Of a stretch of 64,000 nucleotides of DNA, positions 61,797 through 64,000 are shown piece after piece. The translations under genes and the position numbers were made by a program. The notes beneath the pieces are model-generated. The model was not told where the DNA came from and searched no databases. It saw nothing but the letters and a program-made list of their open reading frames with translations. Where the stretch lies: contig JAMZAV010000911.1 in NCBI GenBank assembly GCA_024449915.1, forward strand, positions 434,001 through 498,000. Reading direction: 5' to 3'. How positions within the stretch are numbered: position 1 is the stretch's first letter; every line of letters begins with the position of its first letter. This DNA comes from Sweltsa coloradensis (taxonomy: Eukaryota > Arthropoda > Insecta > Plecoptera > Chloroperlidae).

Positions 61797-61998
61797 AACC
61801 TGCCCAGGGTGCAGTGCATGCCCCTCTTAACTATATAGGTATATTGGAATTAAGACAATTAGAACTCAATACCTTAATTGCATTCGCCTGAACGACTGAG
61901 AAAAATCTCGAGAAAAACCTTCAGTCAGGGTTGCCGGTCTCGACGGGATTTTAAGTTTTTAACCCGATGCCTCCCAAATCAGAGTTGCGCGTTTTCGT
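61797..61998 (-). mobile_element. tRNA-derived SINE, head damaged
   Basis: Tail word GGTGCAGTGCATGCCCCTCT, middle CGCCTGAACGACTGAGAAAA, and then GGTTGCCGGTCTCGACGGGA. The B box is interrupted by an insertion (TTTTAAGTTTTTAACCCGAT). Confidence 0.65.
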
Positions 61999-63414
61999 TC
62001 GAACAAAACAATTTGGGACATAATTTTTTTTAACGGGCTGTGTACGACAAATAAGTATTTAGTTATCTTCCAGAGAGTCCCTTCATGGAATCTGAAAAAG
62101 TACAAAAGTACTACTGCGTCCGCACCCAAGTTTTAGTTTGTGGTGGGAGTAAATGACCATGAGATAACATTATAACACTATTATCACAAGAGGCAATCAA
62201 CATTCTATTTTTTATGAGTTCGTTCGTAATTTTTAACTTCGGCGGCTTATCTAACTGTTTGTATGTTTGTTCCATTATGTGACAGAACGTTTCACGTTAT
62301 GTGGTTGACCAGTACTTTATTATGGAGCCTGATAACAAGTGTGACACATTTATCACTGTTTGTTCTTCAGTAGAATTACACCATTAACTTGAATAGTAAA
62401 TAATTAAATAAAAGCCTAATGGCGAAGTACAAAGTCATGTCGTTCATCATCTCGTTCCGTTATGTTTTTATTGCCGACTGTCATGAGAGAGCTCCCGTGT
62501 TATTTAATAAAGTTTAAACACCACACTCGTTCGCTTTGTTGACGGTGTCCTAGCTGAAGCTCGTCCGTCACCGATGTCGAGTGTTATCTCCAGCAGTGCA
62601 TCGTGTGAAGTCAACATGTGTTTTCCGTTCTAATGTACACTTCCGTGCCGATGAATAAATAATCGGATCAATTCGTTGTGTTTTATCAGATATTACACGC
62701 GCGGTACCGAAGCTTGATGTTCCGTACCTTTGACGAGCGGGTCCGCACCTGACAAAGCCCCAGTACAGATATAACACAAGCAAGGATACGAAAATAGGGA
62801 GCAAAGCTGAACAAGCTTTCCAGGATGCCAGGTTTATAGACATCCCCAATTTGTCTAGCCCTATGCCGTCCTCCTGACCCACAGGGTCATAGAAACCATT
62901 CTGTTTCATCTTTGTTAGGGCAATGGCAACAAAGAAACGCAAGTCAAGTGGAGGTCATGTTTGGTTTTTTACATACAGACACGTGATACATATAAAGGGG
63001 AGTTTCGCTCTCTAAACTACGAAGTAGTTTAGAATGTTGGTATTTCATACCGAGGATACTCCTATAGAGTTTCTTTAGCCATAACGTGAATACCCGGGAT
63101 TCAGCAATAAAACGCTGTCAGATGAGGTATCTCTCCTCAATCATCTTTATTTATGTTACCTTGAGTCCTTCACCTAAAAACGATGTACCCTACGCGAGGT
63201 TTCTTAGAATAACTGCAAGTGTAAACTCAGTTACACAATCATGCACCGTGAGTGGTTTGTGACTATTGTCATTTTTTATTGGGTTGATTGATTAGTAATT
63301 GCTTAACGTCTCATGTTATGTTATATGTTATATACAATAAAACATTCAACTTCAAGCTAGTCTGGTGTTACCTTTGGTGTTACGATATACAAACCAAAAA
63401 ACTTGTTTTCATAT
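61999..63414. other. non-coding, one unexplained frame
   Basis: A - strand frame of 124 codons at 62568-62942 includes a hydrophobic stretch (ALLPIFVSLLVLYLYWGF) after NLASWKACS. I see no splice support or known domain, so it is left as unassigned. An AATAAAA lies at 63107-63113 on the + strand. Confidence 0.3.
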
Positions 63415-63655
63415 TTCTCGTGGAAAACCTACGAACTATACCCAGAGACAATTTCATGCCCCTCTTTGACAGTCGACTGCTAATTGTAAAGGAAATGCTC
63501 AAGGTCTATTTAAGAGTATTCAATCCCTAATGTTCGCCTTATTGTCTGAAGAAAACTTTAAAATAACTTTCAGTCCGTATAGTCGGTATAGCGGGTACCA
63601 AGCAGCATTCCCAAAATCAGAATTTTACAGTTCCACGTGAGCTACCTCTGTTGAT
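63415..63655 (-). mobile_element. tRNA-derived SINE, diverged
   Basis: Shares ATGCCCCTC, ATTGTCTGAAGAAAACTTT and CGTGAGCTACCTCTGTTG (A box region) with the better copies. The B box is poorly kept. Confidence 0.55.
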
Positions 63656-64000
63656 TTATACTGCACGCTTAAATGTACTCAATGTGATTTAAACTGATTT
63701 TGAAATCACCATAAAGATGCCATAATAAATCAGTCATCGTGTGTGTCCACGAGTTGCTATATACTGGCGTTAACGGAAATTATTTGGAAATACCTCGATA
63801 CATTTTATACCGAGCTATGCCGATGGTAAAATCAAATTCGTTAATCATCAACTGATGGCCAGGCGATCAAGGTTCAACCTAATTCCCACTCAAAAACCTA
63901 TAGATTCCGTTCGAAACGCAATAATCAGGTTTTGATCTGATTAAGCACGTACTCATTTAACGTCCAGGTAGGAAATTAATATAGGAACGTTGTAATTAGG
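63656..64000. other. non-coding, nothing recognised
   Basis: AT-rich sequence to the window end without supported features. Confidence 0.4.

Noticed and set aside
62568..62942. 124-codon frame with a hydrophobic stretch on the - strand
   Set aside because: Not called as a gene: no recognised family, no promoter or splice evidence, and such frames are expected by chance in 64 kb.

Overview
This window is AT-rich, repeat-dense nuclear DNA from an animal, most likely an arthropod and probably an insect. It has no operons, has spliced exons with consensus splice sites, carries tRNA-derived SINEs and decayed non-LTR retrotransposons, and contains many Helentron-like non-autonomous elements. The frequent TAGGCCTA words and the repeat style recall hemipterans, but that is only an impression.

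Protein-coding content is sparse. On the + strand an upstream gene ends in a terminal exon at 1118-1317, directly behind a 33-bp minisatellite that fills the intron's 3' end. A short candidate terminal exon lies at 10062-10133. On the - strand I see part of a Pax gene of the eyegone/twin-of-eyegone (eyg/toe) type. Its RED half-paired-domain exon occurs twice (55691-55913 and 51558-51780), and a terminal exon with an eh1-like repressor motif and the stop codon lies at 43021-43535. The two RED exons sit in a ~3.05-kb tandem duplication (53769-56832 and 49686-52723). They differ by one synonymous base, and each is 223 nt (phase 0 to phase 1), so both cannot be used in frame in one mRNA. No homeodomain exon is visible between the RED exons and the terminal exon, and their splice phases fit each other directly. 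First exons of this gene are not recognised and probably lie beyond position 64000.

The rest is mostly mobile DNA. (1) Helentron-like/HINE elements of at least three interior types share ends (5' TTGGATGAGCG or TTGAGCGAGCG, a matching inverted copy near the 3' end, an AACGC/GCGTT hairpin, then TTCCTAG before T). They lie at 2992-3773, 4978-5653, 7440-9024 (with another nested inside), 13114-14010, 21583-22186, 24685-25466, a cluster at 37685-40317, and 45396-46154. (2) Two long fold-back elements with TTAAGGCTATT ends lie at 25601-26234 and 44708-45362. (3) SINEs, LINE 3' tails and smaller palindromic MITEs are scattered throughout. (4) A reverse-transcriptase pseudogene at 56833-58655 is cut off exactly at the edge of the Pax-exon duplication. 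(5) An 88-bp minisatellite at 26411-27620 is split by a LINE insertion.

The most interesting unit is the duplicated Pax RED exon with its flanking introns. It is either a real pair of mutually exclusive DNA-binding exons or an assembly/haplotype artefact, and reads or transcripts would decide. Everything here was judged by eye, without alignments or database searches.
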